From: Faecalicatena fissicatena
GTDB lineage: Bacteria > Bacillota > Clostridia > Lachnospirales > Lachnospiraceae
Direction of reading: 5' to 3'
Assembly: GCA_001028025.1 (NCBI GenBank)
Contig: LDAQ01000062.1
Span: 1 to 64,000 of the forward strand
DNA length: 64,000 nt
Under the pieces are notes generated by a model. That model made no database searches and was not told where the DNA came from. It saw only the letters and a list, made by a program, of their open reading frames with translations. The position numbers and the translations under genes were made by a program. Shown piece after piece: positions 9,684-18,265 of the stretch; positions within the stretch are counted from its first letter, which is position 1, and every line of letters begins with the position of its first letter.

Positions 9684-10484
9684 TTATTTCAGTAATCCAC
9701 AGCCATTCCCCAGAGCTTTTCCTTCCAGGAGGTATTGTCTCGCTTTTTGCTGAAGCGTGGTATTCTCCTGATATTCCGTGATCCTCTCCGCAATCCATCC
9801 AAAAATTCTCTTTTCTGCTTCTCTCTCCAGAAAGTCGGTTTTTATTAATTGAAATCTGCTCTGAAAACGAATGATATTGGATTCAGCTGCAAGAATTTCG
9901 TTCAGCCCCGGATACAGCATCCAGGAATGACAAATATATTTTCGTTCCGTTCCAAACCATTCATACGCCTTTTCTATTGACTCCTCACATGCCATCTTAT
10001 CCAGCGGCCCGCCCTCCGGAATATGAATATAAATGATCTCCTCCCCCGGTTCAATACGGATTCCATGGCCGCTTATTTCCTGTTCTGCCTTTGCTGTTTC
10101 ATATTCCAGCCTTCCCAGTCTGAAGACCTTCATTTCGAACAGCCGCCAGAACCATCCGTACTCCGCAATCCCATATATTCCGGTGTCCCGGAAACAGCTC
10201 CCGCACCACAGACGAATATCCTGAAAGGTGTCCCAGAAAATCTGCTCTTCTATCCCTCTTTTTTGATACTCCTCATATGTATCACAGGCCAGCCGGCAGT
10301 ACAAAAACAGAAACATTTTCTCCGGCTCCGGCTCTTTTAATATCTGCTGATAAAATAATTGGTGTTCCTTTTGATAAAGCTGTTTTAGATTCTGGTACCG
10401 TTCTTCCGGAATTATGATACTCTCTACAGATTCCGCCGCCTCCTTTGGAAGTTTCAGAACATGGCAAAAATCCATAATTTTCAT
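9684..10484 (-). CDS. Acyltransferase-domain protein (DUF5596 plus GNAT-like C-terminal domain)
   Basis: 266 residues, soluble, no signal peptide. The overall sequence, rich in Trp and Tyr with an early helical half and a late beta-rich half (IEPGEEIIYIHIPEGGPLD, CHSWMLYPGLNEIL), matches what I recall of Firmicute proteins annotated as acyltransferase-domain-containing (N-terminal DUF5596, C-terminal GNAT-like fold). No acetyl-CoA-binding signature is obvious to me, so the substrate and even the activity are open. The start overlaps the histidine kinase stop by 4 bp (ATGA type), so it is translationally coupled to the kinase. A terminator follows. The conserved coupling to a YesM-type kinase could mean a role in its output, but that is inference. 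Confidence 0.6.
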   Translation of the reverse strand: MKIMDFCHVLKLPKEAAESVESIIIPEERYQNLKQLYQKEHQLFYQQILKEPEPEKMFLFLYCRLACDTYEEYQKRGIEEQIFWDTFQDIRLWCGSCFRDTGIYGIAEYGWFWRLFEMKVFRLGRLEYETAKAEQEISGHGIRIEPGEEIIYIHIPEGGPLDKMACEESIEKAYEWFGTERKYICHSWMLYPGLNEILAAESNIIRFQSRFQLIKTDFLEREAEKRIFGWIAERITEYQENTTLQQKARQYLLEGKALGNGCGLLK

Positions 10485-12253
10485 TCTTTTTCCTCCTTCC
10501 GGTCAAATGGTATACATATCGTAACTGCTGTTCCATTTCCCTCTTCAGAAAAAATTGTAATTCCAAATTCTTTTCCAAACATAAGTTTTATAATATTATT
10601 AACATTATTCAGTCCTACCCGGTTATGGTGCTGACTAACTGGCTCCTCTTTTAAGGGAAGATTTACTTCACCTGTTGTATTAAATCCCACGCCATTATCT
10701 ATCACTTTTATCATAATATTTCCGGAATCTTCAAAAATCTGAATTTGAACATTTCCTGCTCCCATCTTCGGTTCAATTCCATGTACCACAGCATTTTCGG
10801 CCACCATCTGTATACAAAGCTTTGGTATATAATACTCCAGAAGCCTCTCCTCGGCATCAATGGAATAGGACAACCGTTCACCGTATCTGAACTTCTGTAT
10901 CTCCAGATAATATTTTGCATACTCCAGTTCCTGTTTAATCTTAACCTTCTCCGTATCGCTCCTGTATATTCTGGATTGGATCAGCTGGGAAAAAGTTGAG
11001 ATATGTCTGCTGATCTGTTCATTTCCATCAATTTTAGCCTGTAAAGAAATTGCATTCAAAACATTAAACATAAAATGTGGATTCATCTGCGACTGAAGAA
11101 ACTTCAGCTCCATTTCTTTTTCCAGTATCTGCTTTTGATACACTTCGTTTATCAGGTAATTAATTTCTGTTGTCATCTGGTTAAATCCTTTGCTGATTTC
11201 ATGGAACTCTTTATTATCATAATCCGGAAGCTTTGTCTCGAAGTCGCCTCCCTGCACCTGTTTTAGCTTTTCCCGCACCTCTTCAATCGGCCTGGTCATC
11301 TTATATGTAAAAATACCAAAGCTTATCAGCCCCGCTGCCAGAATCGTCAGTATCCCTATGACATAAATATCAATAGAATCATATAATATCCGGATAGCAT
11401 AATCTTCCGGAATTCCCAGCGATACACTTACCCCTAGACAGAGATCCTGATTGTAGAGCCGGTACTCTTTGCCTCCTATACTCGCAGTAACCGGTTCTGA
11501 ATGTCCCATATTCTTCAGCACTTCATTTGGTACTTCTATATCACCCGCTGATTTTTGAATAATTACACTGTCTTCTGCACGGATCATCCAGAATGCGTTC
11601 TCATAGTAATCAACATCCTTCATAATATTTTTTAATGACTCCAGATTGATTTCAAAAATCACTTCGCCCTGTTCTTCCATCTGTTCATCCAATACCGGGC
11701 AGGCCAGATACAGACAGTTATCCGATTTATAATAATAATTAGAAAATCCTTTTTTATTATTTCTTGTTTCCCGATAAACACTTCTTACATTTTGAATCAC
11801 CCGATTGGCTTCATCAATCTCCGAGGACAGCAGGGCATAATAGAAATCAGAAATGACTTCCCCGTTCTGAGTGAATAAATATACCTTTTCCACAGTTGGT
11901 TCTCCGTCTTTCCCTTTGTTCTGAGAGCTGTTAATGTTTACCAGTTCCATAAATTGTTCCGTTATCTGCTCTTTTTCAAACGTATCCGTGCCATTTTCAA
12001 GATAAGACATTACATCCTGTGAAGAACGTATTTTTGAGATCGTATCTTTTACATATTCCACCCTGATTTCCAGATTATTACTTACTTCTGTCAGGAAAAA
12101 ATCCAGATCATTATTTATGTATTTTCCGATTAAAAAGTTGATCGACATGACAAATAAAAAGCCATAAAGTATAAAGCTAATCATTGTAATCGATATATTC
12201 ATCCCCAGCATTCTCATACGAAGTGAATGCCGTTTCTTATCATTCCTGCGCAT
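10481..12253 (-). CDS. Membrane sensor histidine kinase, YesM/LytS type
   Basis: 590 residues from ATG 12253, chosen over the upstream ATG at 12274 because GGAAGAG lies just before it. Layout: transmembrane segment at about 17-40; a long extracytoplasmic sensor region (about 41-290); a second membrane segment (IDIYVIGILTILAAGLISFGI, about 300-320); HAMP (about 320-370); coiled linker; His_kinase domain with FLQSQMNPHFMFNVLN, where H in NPHF is the phosphorylated residue; and HATPase with ENAVVHGIEP (N box) and DNGVGFN (G1 box). These kinases usually pair with an AraC-type response regulator; none is encoded in this window. The gene overlaps the upstream solute-binding lipoprotein by 14 bp, which suggests the lipoprotein could act as its ligand sensor. 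Confidence 0.9.
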   Translation of the reverse strand: MRRNDKKRHSLRMRMLGMNISITMISFILYGFLFVMSINFLIGKYINNDLDFFLTEVSNNLEIRVEYVKDTISKIRSSQDVMSYLENGTDTFEKEQITEQFMELVNINSSQNKGKDGEPTVEKVYLFTQNGEVISDFYYALLSSEIDEANRVIQNVRSVYRETRNNKKGFSNYYYKSDNCLYLACPVLDEQMEEQGEVIFEINLESLKNIMKDVDYYENAFWMIRAEDSVIIQKSAGDIEVPNEVLKNMGHSEPVTASIGGKEYRLYNQDLCLGVSVSLGIPEDYAIRILYDSIDIYVIGILTILAAGLISFGIFTYKMTRPIEEVREKLKQVQGGDFETKLPDYDNKEFHEISKGFNQMTTEINYLINEVYQKQILEKEMELKFLQSQMNPHFMFNVLNAISLQAKIDGNEQISRHISTFSQLIQSRIYRSDTEKVKIKQELEYAKYYLEIQKFRYGERLSYSIDAEERLLEYYIPKLCIQMVAENAVVHGIEPKMGAGNVQIQIFEDSGNIMIKVIDNGVGFNTTGEVNLPLKEEPVSQHHNRVGLNNVNNIIKLMFGKEFGITIFSEEGNGTAVTICIPFDRKEEKE

Positions 12254-13499
12254 CTTCACTCTTCCATAATTCATGATTCAGGTATCCTATTATTGTGTTT
12301 ATCTGCTCATCTTTCCATACGGACCTTATTGTCGCTATCTGAATATCTGCACGATATGCGGTATCAATGGCTTCCCCCAATAACGGCGATGATGCCATAA
12401 TTTCCTGTTTGTCTATATTAGGATTGGAGGGGGCCTGTCCTGTTTCTACTGCAATTTTTTTCTGCACATCATCACTTAACATATATTTCAAAAAACGTAT
12501 GCTGGCCTCCGCTTTTCTTGCATCTTCTTGTTTCGCTAATACATATCCGGCGGATGCAGAAACGTAACTCAGGCTTTTTCCGCTGTCTGTGGGATAATTG
12601 GCGTAATGAAACTGCTCCTGTACAGGGCTTTCTTCCAATGCTTCCGCTTCCCAGACTCCATTAAAATAAATGACGCTTTTCCCATCTATAAAGCATTGCC
12701 TTGAATTTTCCACATTTGGAGCCTTAATGGAATATTTCCCCATCCTTCTTATATCTTCCAGTGTTTTCTGCAGCAGCTCATCACTCAGGTCTGCTCCCGA
12801 TCCTCTCGCCGCAGCAAGTCCTTCTTCACCTTCTCCGGCCATTCTTGCCATGAATAAAAATTCAATAACCAGCACTTCATCTAATGTAAATATGGAAACA
12901 TCGCTGCCGGTCTCCTGAATCCATTTCTGGACTGTCTCTGTCATTTCAAAAAATTCTGTCCATGTACGGGGCACCCTGGCTTCCCCGGTTTCATCCACAA
13001 ACCCTGCATTTTTCAAATATTCTTCATTAAACCAGTATCCAGCTACTTCAAGAACATCTGGTATGGTATATAAATGTCCTTCTTCTGTCTCCCACGTTTC
13101 GAAAACAGATGGGTGGATTTCGCTTTTCCACTTGGAATCTTCTTCTATATATGGCATCAAATCCATGACCCGGCCGCACTTAACCGCGTTATCTATGTAA
13201 TAGGATGCGCCATTTGTACACAAAATGTCAGGAACTTCCCCTACGGCCAGCATATCGTTTGCCTCTTTTACTGCTATATTATTATTTGCGTAAGGAACGC
13301 TTTTCAGTATAATATCTGGATTTTCTTTAGAAAAGTCACGATATATTTCCTGCATTACTTTTCCATTTTTTAATGTGCCGCCCCAGCCATGCATCAAAGT
13401 AATCTCTATCGGCTCTTCCGTTTCTTCCTTCTGGCATCCTGACAGCAGAAACATGGTACCCGCTATTGTAACAACAAATATGCTTAGCTTTCTTTTCAT
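12240..13499 (-). CDS. Extracellular solute-binding lipoprotein (ABC sugar family 1)
   Basis: 419 residues. The N-terminus MKRKLSIFVVTIAGTMFLLSGCQ is a lipoprotein signal with lipobox LLSGC, so it should be tethered to the outer face of the membrane. The rest follows the family 1 sugar-binding fold (ITLMHGWGG, MLAVGEVPDILCTNG, early VPYANNN, late ASIRFLKYMLSDDVQKKIAVETGQAPSNP). No permease or ATPase gene is near, which is unusual for a transport component. The gene overlaps the oxidoreductase upstream by 4 bp and the histidine kinase downstream by 14 bp, so a sensory role with the kinase is at least as likely as transport. The ligand is probably an oligosaccharide by family, not by direct evidence. 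Confidence 0.88.
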   Translation of the reverse strand: MKRKLSIFVVTIAGTMFLLSGCQKEETEEPIEITLMHGWGGTLKNGKVMQEIYRDFSKENPDIILKSVPYANNNIAVKEANDMLAVGEVPDILCTNGASYYIDNAVKCGRVMDLMPYIEEDSKWKSEIHPSVFETWETEEGHLYTIPDVLEVAGYWFNEEYLKNAGFVDETGEARVPRTWTEFFEMTETVQKWIQETGSDVSIFTLDEVLVIEFLFMARMAGEGEEGLAAARGSGADLSDELLQKTLEDIRRMGKYSIKAPNVENSRQCFIDGKSVIYFNGVWEAEALEESPVQEQFHYANYPTDSGKSLSYVSASAGYVLAKQEDARKAEASIRFLKYMLSDDVQKKIAVETGQAPSNPNIDKQEIMASSPLLGEAIDTAYRADIQIATIRSVWKDEQINTIIGYLNHELWKSEDAQE

Positions 13500-14761
13500 T
13501 TATAATCCCCTGTGTAAGTTTGAAATTCTATCACTTTACCGCTAATCCGAGATTCTTCTGCCGCTAATGCCAGAAGATGGCTTTCTAATGATATAGAAGC
13601 ATCTGTGCTGCTGCGCCCCGCCCCATCGTTTGCTATCAGATGCACAAAATCCTTCATCATCAGAGTATCGCTGCCGCTGTGTCCGCCTTCCGGAGTATGA
13701 ATCCGTATGATTTCTTCGTCTCCTGATACAAAATCATGGTATTCTATTATTCCAAGATCCATATTCCCTTTGATCTGCCCTTTTGTTCCCATCAGGTTGA
13801 TTTCCCTGGAACATTTTTCAGTAAATGCAGTCATTGTAAATGATACCTTTATCCCATTTATAAACTCCATGTTTACAATCTGATTGTCTGAAACCGTATT
13901 GTCGCAATGGTAAACGCATCTGCCATAAGGGCCCTGTTCCAAAGCCGCCATTACCGGTTTTGGCATGATATCTTCGCTTACCGCATATATCAGCTTATCC
14001 TCTTTTGCTTTTGGATGTTCCAGATAAAACTTTGGTGCATAATAGGGGCATTCATCTCTGTGAGTGCAGCCATCCATGCAATACAAAGGTGCATCTTCAG
14101 GGGCATTCTCCTCTGTAAAATGTCCTAACCCGCCGAACGACTGAAGTCTTTTGCAGGTACTTCCTGTGAGCCATAGCAGAATATCCATATCATGACAGCA
14201 TTTCGCCAGTATAATCGGACATGCGCTTTTCTCATTCCTCCAGTTTCCCCGGACAAAACTATGGGCAAAATGCCAGTAACCTATATTTTCGATGTGCTGG
14301 ATTGTCATTACCCTTCCAATGCTTCCGGTCTCCACCATTTTTTTCAGTTTGATAAAAAACGGCGAGTACCGCAGCACATGGCAGATTGATAATACCCTGC
14401 CATATCTCTCTGCCGCTTTTGACATCTGTACCATTTCGTCTTTGTCTGCCGCCATTGGTTTTTCACAAAGCACATGATATCCGCGCTCTAATGCCATCAT
14501 AACCGGCTCAAAGTGCATCCGGTCCTGTGTACATACCAGCACGCAGTCCGCAAACTTTTCTCTTTGCAGCACTTCTTTATAATCCTCAAATCGGTATTCG
14601 TCCGGTATGCCATGCTTTTCCGAGAAACTTGTTCTTCTGGTATCGTCGGGTTCTGCCACTGCAACAATTTCAAATTCTGAAGGGTAATTTAATGCATATT
14701 CCGCATACGCCTCACTCCCTCTCAATCCTGCTCCTATTAATATTGCTTTGACTTTTTTCAT
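13496..14761 (-). CDS. Gfo/Idh/MocA family NAD(P)-dependent oxidoreductase
   Basis: 421 residues from ATG 14761; an ATG two codons earlier touches the GGGGG ribosome site and is less likely. The N-terminal Rossmann fold shows AILIGAGLRGSEAYAEY, then LVCTQDRMHFEP and the family hallmark CEKPMA with its catalytic-region Lys at about residue 102. A Cys-rich insertion (CMDGC-THRDEC-PYYAPKFYLEH, about 232-252) may bind a metal, as in related Firmicute members. The family oxidises or reduces sugars, inositols and amino sugars, and some members act as NAD-dependent glycosidases. The substrate is not known. It is the first gene of the operon with the binding lipoprotein and kinase (ATGA overlap). Cytoplasmic. 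Confidence 0.85.
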   Translation of the reverse strand: MKKVKAILIGAGLRGSEAYAEYALNYPSEFEIVAVAEPDDTRRTSFSEKHGIPDEYRFEDYKEVLQREKFADCVLVCTQDRMHFEPVMMALERGYHVLCEKPMAADKDEMVQMSKAAERYGRVLSICHVLRYSPFFIKLKKMVETGSIGRVMTIQHIENIGYWHFAHSFVRGNWRNEKSACPIILAKCCHDMDILLWLTGSTCKRLQSFGGLGHFTEENAPEDAPLYCMDGCTHRDECPYYAPKFYLEHPKAKEDKLIYAVSEDIMPKPVMAALEQGPYGRCVYHCDNTVSDNQIVNMEFINGIKVSFTMTAFTEKCSREINLMGTKGQIKGNMDLGIIEYHDFVSGDEEIIRIHTPEGGHSGSDTLMMKDFVHLIANDGAGRSSTDASISLESHLLALAAEESRISGKVIEFQTYTGDYK

Positions 14762-14767
14762 TTTCAT

Positions 14768-15022
14768 CCCCCATTTTGTACTTGTTATAGTTAATTTATT
14801 ATAGCATTTCGGTCAAAGCATTTATATATCGTATATTTTACTGTTTTTTCCTGAGTGCAAAAATTTGAAAAGTCTCAAAGGGGTCAGACCCCTTTGAGAC
14901 TCATTGTCAGACAATTCTGAAATTTTAATGCATAAAATAATGCCCAGTCCTGGTCATTTGCCCAGGGATCGTAGTAATGCCCTTTTCTACCATTCACGTT
15001 TTCCGGGTAGACCATGGAGGCT
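14768..15022. other. Intergenic region upstream of the oxidoreductase operon
   Basis: A minus-strand TATAAT lies about 35-40 bp before the oxidoreductase start, but no good -35 stands at the right distance. A 31-bp palindromic repeat occupies 14871-14901. On the minus strand, 14884-15117 also reads as a short open frame with protein-like composition that overlaps the 3' end of the DUF1349 gene. It may be the remnant of a former C-terminus, but I could not assign it. Confidence 0.4.
14871..14901. repeat. Dispersed palindrome, AAAGGGGTC family, copy 1
   Basis: Arms AGTCTCAAAGGGGTC and GACCCCTTTGAGACT are perfect 15-bp complements around one central A. The core AAAGGGGTC-N-GACCCCTTT recurs at 22.9-23.0, 24.6, 24.67, 26.95 and 57.88 kb, always between or at the very end of genes. 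Confidence 0.85.
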
Positions 15023-15634
15023 TCATAAAACAGGCGGATCCTCATGCTGTGCTTTATCGGTTCCAGTCCTGATCCACCGGGTAAACACTGCCCGAAAATC
15101 TTTCCGGATCGGCGCACACACCAGCGGCCCTGCCTTCATCCCTTCCTCATAAGGAAAGCGTGCAAGCCGCATGGTCATCCATCTGCTGTCCTCGGTACGC
15201 ACCCTGATCAGAACCGCATCTTCAAACGGTGACACGCGGAATGTCACATGTTTTCCGTCCCAGGATGGCACCGGAAAGTTGGAACAGTCGGAATACTCAT
15301 CTGTTACTACGATCGAGATATTCGGCTCATTGTCTATGACTTCGATTGTCATCTTGATCCAGTGTACATCATCATACCAAAGCATCATCCCTGCCTGATC
15401 ATATAACTCTCTGAAATCTTCCAGCAGAAATGTGACCTCCATCGCTTCGGTCCGTTTCAGATCAGTAAGCAGTGCATGTCCGTCCCTGTGCTTGAATCCA
15501 TAGAGTGTCTTTTCCCAGTAGTCGCTTTCATGCACCGCTGTTACGCTCAACTGTCCGCCTTCTGTCTTTATCCTGGCAGGCTGATTCGTCCACACGCCTG
15601 CTTCCCACGGAATATCCTGATATAATGCATTCAT
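15023..15634 (-). CDS. DUF1349 protein (concanavalin-A-like beta-sandwich)
   Basis: 203 residues with no signal peptide; the ATG follows AAGGAGGAGACAGAAA. The pattern (W at the start of strands, DLKRTEAMEVTFLLEDFRELYDQAGMMLWYDDVHWIKMTIEV, AGPLVCAPIRKDFRAVFTRW) matches the DUF1349 family of lectin/glucanase-like beta-sandwiches, in which a W-K-x-x-I/V-E segment is typical. Function is unknown; related proteins occur in carbohydrate operons and may bind sugars or act as lyase accessories. It is the last gene of the DeoR operon, 16 bp after the PHP gene. The end of the frame differs a little from what I expect of the family, and an alternative reading frame continues to 14884, so a late frameshift is possible. 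Confidence 0.72.
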   Translation of the reverse strand: MNALYQDIPWEAGVWTNQPARIKTEGGQLSVTAVHESDYWEKTLYGFKHRDGHALLTDLKRTEAMEVTFLLEDFRELYDQAGMMLWYDDVHWIKMTIEVIDNEPNISIVVTDEYSDCSNFPVPSWDGKHVTFRVSPFEDAVLIRVRTEDSRWMTMRLARFPYEEGMKAGPLVCAPIRKDFRAVFTRWIRTGTDKAQHEDPPVL

Positions 15635-15650
15635 TTTCTGTCTCCTCCTT

Positions 15651-16526
15651 TCACATTGCTTCCATAAGTTCTTTGTATATTTTGTCCTCCAGACCTCTTA
15701 CATCCATACTACCCAGATGAATGGACGGCTTTGTTTTTCCGTGAAAATCGCTTCCGGCGGTAAGCAGCAGCTGTCGTTTCAGCGCCCAGTCCAGATAAAA
15801 GTCCACCTGCTCTTTTGTATGGTAGCTGCTGAACACTTCCAGCCCCTTGACCCCTGCTTTGAATATATCCTGCAAAAGTGCCTCGTCTTCCTTTGTGTTA
15901 TTGCCCGGATGTGCCAAAATAGGCACTCCACCTGATTCTGTGATTATTTCTACCGCCTTGTCCAGAGAAATAAATTCCACCGGTGCGTATGCACATTTTC
16001 CCTGCGAGCACCAGTCCCAGTAAAAATTGACGTAGGGATTGTCGCTCCTTTTGCCTCCCGGCAGATAATCTTTCAGCAGCCCGTGATTCTCCTCGTTCTG
16101 CAGCGCGGCCTCCGCAATCACCTCCCCGGTGACCACCCCGTCATGTGCAAGCTCATAAACGAGATCATGATCCACAATTAACCCCGCCGCCTCTGCCAGT
16201 CCCAGCCTTTCCTTTGAACTCACCTGCTCCTGGTCGAACAGATTCTGTTCCACCTTGCCATACTCCGGGTAGTCCGGATCAATGCCATAACCAAGAACAT
16301 GCAGCTCCTTCCCCCGTATGAAGCAGTCCAGTTCTACTGCGGGAATCAGCTCCAGGCCATTCTCGCCTGCCCTGGCTAAAGCCCTTTTCACTGCTCTGGT
16401 GCTGTTATGATCTGCAATTGCTGCGGTTTTCAGCCCCGCCTCCCTGCACATGTCCATCAGTTTCTCCGGTTCAAATTCCCCGTCATCGCTGATGACGGAA
16501 TGCATATGTAAGTCCAGCCAGCTCAT
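15651..16526 (-). CDS. PHP-domain metal-dependent phosphoesterase (TrpH/YciV-like)
   Basis: 291 residues. Motif I is WLDLHMHSVISDDGE (H7, H9, D14), followed by AIADHNST (D and H at about 39-40), PAVELDC (E at about 64), ILAHPGNN (H at about 197) and the final GSDFHG (D and H at about 260-262). This is a full set of PHP metal ligands for a trinuclear site, as in nucleoside-bisphosphate phosphatases or 5'-3' oligonucleotide-degrading enzymes of the YciV/TrpH group. The operon context (DeoR, sugar acetyltransferase) hints at a sugar-phosphate substrate instead; this is not decided by sequence. The start overlaps the acetyltransferase stop by 4 bp, and the ribosome site is AGGAGGAG. Confidence 0.85.
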   Translation of the reverse strand: MSWLDLHMHSVISDDGEFEPEKLMDMCREAGLKTAAIADHNSTRAVKRALARAGENGLELIPAVELDCFIRGKELHVLGYGIDPDYPEYGKVEQNLFDQEQVSSKERLGLAEAAGLIVDHDLVYELAHDGVVTGEVIAEAALQNEENHGLLKDYLPGGKRSDNPYVNFYWDWCSQGKCAYAPVEFISLDKAVEIITESGGVPILAHPGNNTKEDEALLQDIFKAGVKGLEVFSSYHTKEQVDFYLDWALKRQLLLTAGSDFHGKTKPSIHLGSMDVRGLEDKIYKELMEAM

Positions 16527-17131
16527 TGTACACTCCTCCTCTCTCTTTCCATCTCCTCCTCTGTGATCTCTCTCAATACTTTACAGGGATTCCCCACAGC
16601 CGCCACGCCTGCAGGAATATCCTTTGTCACGACACTGCCCGCGCCAATGATGACATTGTCACCGATGGTCACTCCCGGCAGTACTGTCACATTTCCGCCA
16701 ATCCATACATTATTTCCGATGGTGATGGGCTTTGCATACTCCAGCCCCCGGTTCCGCAGATCCGGACTGTATGGATGTCCCGCGGTGTAGAATCCACAGT
16801 TCGGTGCAATGAACACGTTATCTCCGAATGTGACTTTGGCCGCATCCAGTATTACGCATCCGTAGTTTGCATAAAAGTTTTCGCCGATCTCTATATTGTA
16901 CCCATAATCGCACCTGAAGGGCTGCTCGATTAAGAAAGTGCTTCCGGTTTTTCCCAGAATCTCTTTCATGATGTGCAGCCGATTTTCCTGATCCGAAGGC
17001 CGGCACGAATTAAACAGCCAGCACTTGTCCTTGCATTTATTTCGCTCCGCCTCCAGCTCCGGGTTGTAATTGGCATCGTAAAGCAGGCCTGCCTGGCATT
17101 TTTCCTTTTCACTCATTTGCTTTATATCCAT
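16523..17131 (-). CDS. Sugar O-acetyltransferase (maltose/galactoside acetyltransferase family)
   Basis: 202 residues from ATG 17131 (AAGGGAG ribosome site). The frame extends 36 codons further up, but that part looks non-coding and the family begins with the segment EKEKCQAGLLYDANYNPEL, so the inner ATG is chosen. The N-terminal maltose-acetyltransferase helix region is followed by a left-handed beta-helix of hexapeptide repeats (IEIGENFYANYGC, VTFGDNVFIAPNCGFYTAGHP, ITIGNNVWIGGNVTVLPGVTIGDNVIIGAGSVVTKDIP). The His in YTAGHP is the catalytic base in LacA and Maa. It transfers acetyl from acetyl-CoA to a sugar hydroxyl in the cytoplasm. It follows the DeoR regulator and overlaps the PHP gene (ATGA). 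Confidence 0.9.
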   Translation of the reverse strand: MDIKQMSEKEKCQAGLLYDANYNPELEAERNKCKDKCWLFNSCRPSDQENRLHIMKEILGKTGSTFLIEQPFRCDYGYNIEIGENFYANYGCVILDAAKVTFGDNVFIAPNCGFYTAGHPYSPDLRNRGLEYAKPITIGNNVWIGGNVTVLPGVTIGDNVIIGAGSVVTKDIPAGVAAVGNPCKVLREITEEEMERERRSVQ

Positions 17132-17281
17132 GTTTGCTCCCTTCTTTCTCTGATTCATTTCTTGTGGCCCAATGCATCGTATTATAAGTAACTGACTATT
17201 AAACCGGGATAAATCTGCTGTTTCCCTTTCTCCAGACATCCGGCCAGAATGAATCTGCCGCCTGCCCCTGCATATTACTCC

Positions 17282-18061
17282 TCAAATCTGTCCCTCCTGC
17301 CAGATGACCGGATAGCCCCGGGATATCGCTTCTTCCTGAAATTCCGGGGCCAGATCCCGGTCGGTAATAACAGCCGTAACCTGGTCAATATGGTAGATAT
17401 GGGATAGATATGTACGCCCGAATTTACTGCTGTCTGCCAGCACGTATGTCTCCTCTGCGCTCTTTTGCATGGCCTGTTTGATCTCCATCTGAGGATATCC
17501 TATTCCCGTGATTCCTTCTGTAAAATCAACACCGTTGACTCCGATAAATGCTTTGTTAGCGCTGCACCGGGCGATCTGTTCAAGCGCCTCCTGCCCCACA
17601 GTGGCAGACAGGTTGCCGGCCGCATCGCCACCGATGATTTTCAGGGTGACATGTTTCGTCTGCATCAGTTCCAGTGCCAGAAGCAGACTGTTTGTGATGA
17701 TCTTTATCTGCTTCTTTTCATTTCTCTTGATTTCTTTTGCAAGATACAGACAGGTAGTTGCATCGTCTAAAAAGATGGTATCCTGTTCCTTTATGATACG
17801 GTACGCCTGCCTTGCTATGTATATTTTATTATGTAGATTGCTGTACAGCAAGTCTTTTACATTATCTGTCACAAAATTCTTTCCTATTTTAACGGCGCCG
17901 CCATGGGTTCTTTTCAGCAGCCCTTCCTCCGCCATCTCGTTCAAATCTCTCCGGATGGTCATCTCGGTACAGTCAAACGTCCTGCTCAATGTACTGACTC
18001 TTACATAATCGTTCTGGTCCAGCTCTTTTAAAATTGCTTTTCTGCGGTCCTGTGTATGCAT
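17282..18061 (-). CDS. DeoR-family transcriptional regulator
   Basis: 259 residues. The N-terminal winged helix (RRKAILKELDQNDYVRVSTLSRTFDCTEMTIRRDLNEMAEEGLLKRTHGGAV) contains the full DeoR signature. The C-terminal sugar-phosphate isomerase-like sensor domain has IFLDDATTCLYLAKEI, GGDAAGNLSATVG, FIGVNGVD and YVLADSSKFGR. Such proteins repress sugar operons and are released by a phosphorylated sugar. It is the first gene of the operon with the acetyltransferase, PHP and DUF1349 genes, so it probably regulates itself and them. The divergent intergenic region holds GTATCA/TGATAC dyads that could be its operator or that of the GntR protein. The ribosome site is GGGAGCTGAGC before the ATG. Confidence 0.93.
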   Translation of the reverse strand: MHTQDRRKAILKELDQNDYVRVSTLSRTFDCTEMTIRRDLNEMAEEGLLKRTHGGAVKIGKNFVTDNVKDLLYSNLHNKIYIARQAYRIIKEQDTIFLDDATTCLYLAKEIKRNEKKQIKIITNSLLLALELMQTKHVTLKIIGGDAAGNLSATVGQEALEQIARCSANKAFIGVNGVDFTEGITGIGYPQMEIKQAMQKSAEETYVLADSSKFGRTYLSHIYHIDQVTAVITDRDLAPEFQEEAISRGYPVIWQEGQI

Positions 18062-18146
18062 TTTCTGCTCAGCTCCCTTTATATCTGCCTTTTCAACTTC
18101 TTTTTCTATGGATATTGCCTTTTGGAATTATATATGATAATATATT

Positions 18147-18166
18147 TGTATCATACATTTGATACA
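18147..18166. promoter_or_regulatory. Operator-like dyad TGTATCA-N6-TGATACA
   Basis: Perfect 7-bp arms at 18147-18153 and 18160-18166, between the DeoR and GntR genes. A further half-site ATTGTATCA begins 6 bp later. GntR/HutC regulators bind AT-rich dyads of this size, so this is a candidate site for the adjacent GntR regulator, with the DeoR protein as the alternative. Confidence 0.5.
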
Positions 18167-18236
18167 TTATTATTGTATCACATCCACTCATCACAATCCA
18201 GTAGTTTCCGCCCTTCCATTAACTGGTAAAAGACAT

Positions 18237-18265
18237 TTGAATATCATATATATTTATGATACTAT
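18237..18265 (+). promoter_or_regulatory. Candidate GntR promoter with embedded operator dyad
   Basis: TTGAAT (18237-18242) and TACTAT (18260-18265) are 17 bp apart and point toward the GntR gene. The spacer contains the dyad TATCAT-N8-ATGATA (18242-18261), which resembles the dyad at 18147 and would place a bound repressor on the promoter. The match to consensus is moderate, and the 5' leader would be about 215 nt. Confidence 0.4.

Noticed and set aside
17132..17239. N-terminal extension of the acetyltransferase
   Set aside because: No ribosome site at the far start and no family similarity in the 36 codons; the start at 17131 has AAGGGAG and the conserved beginning.
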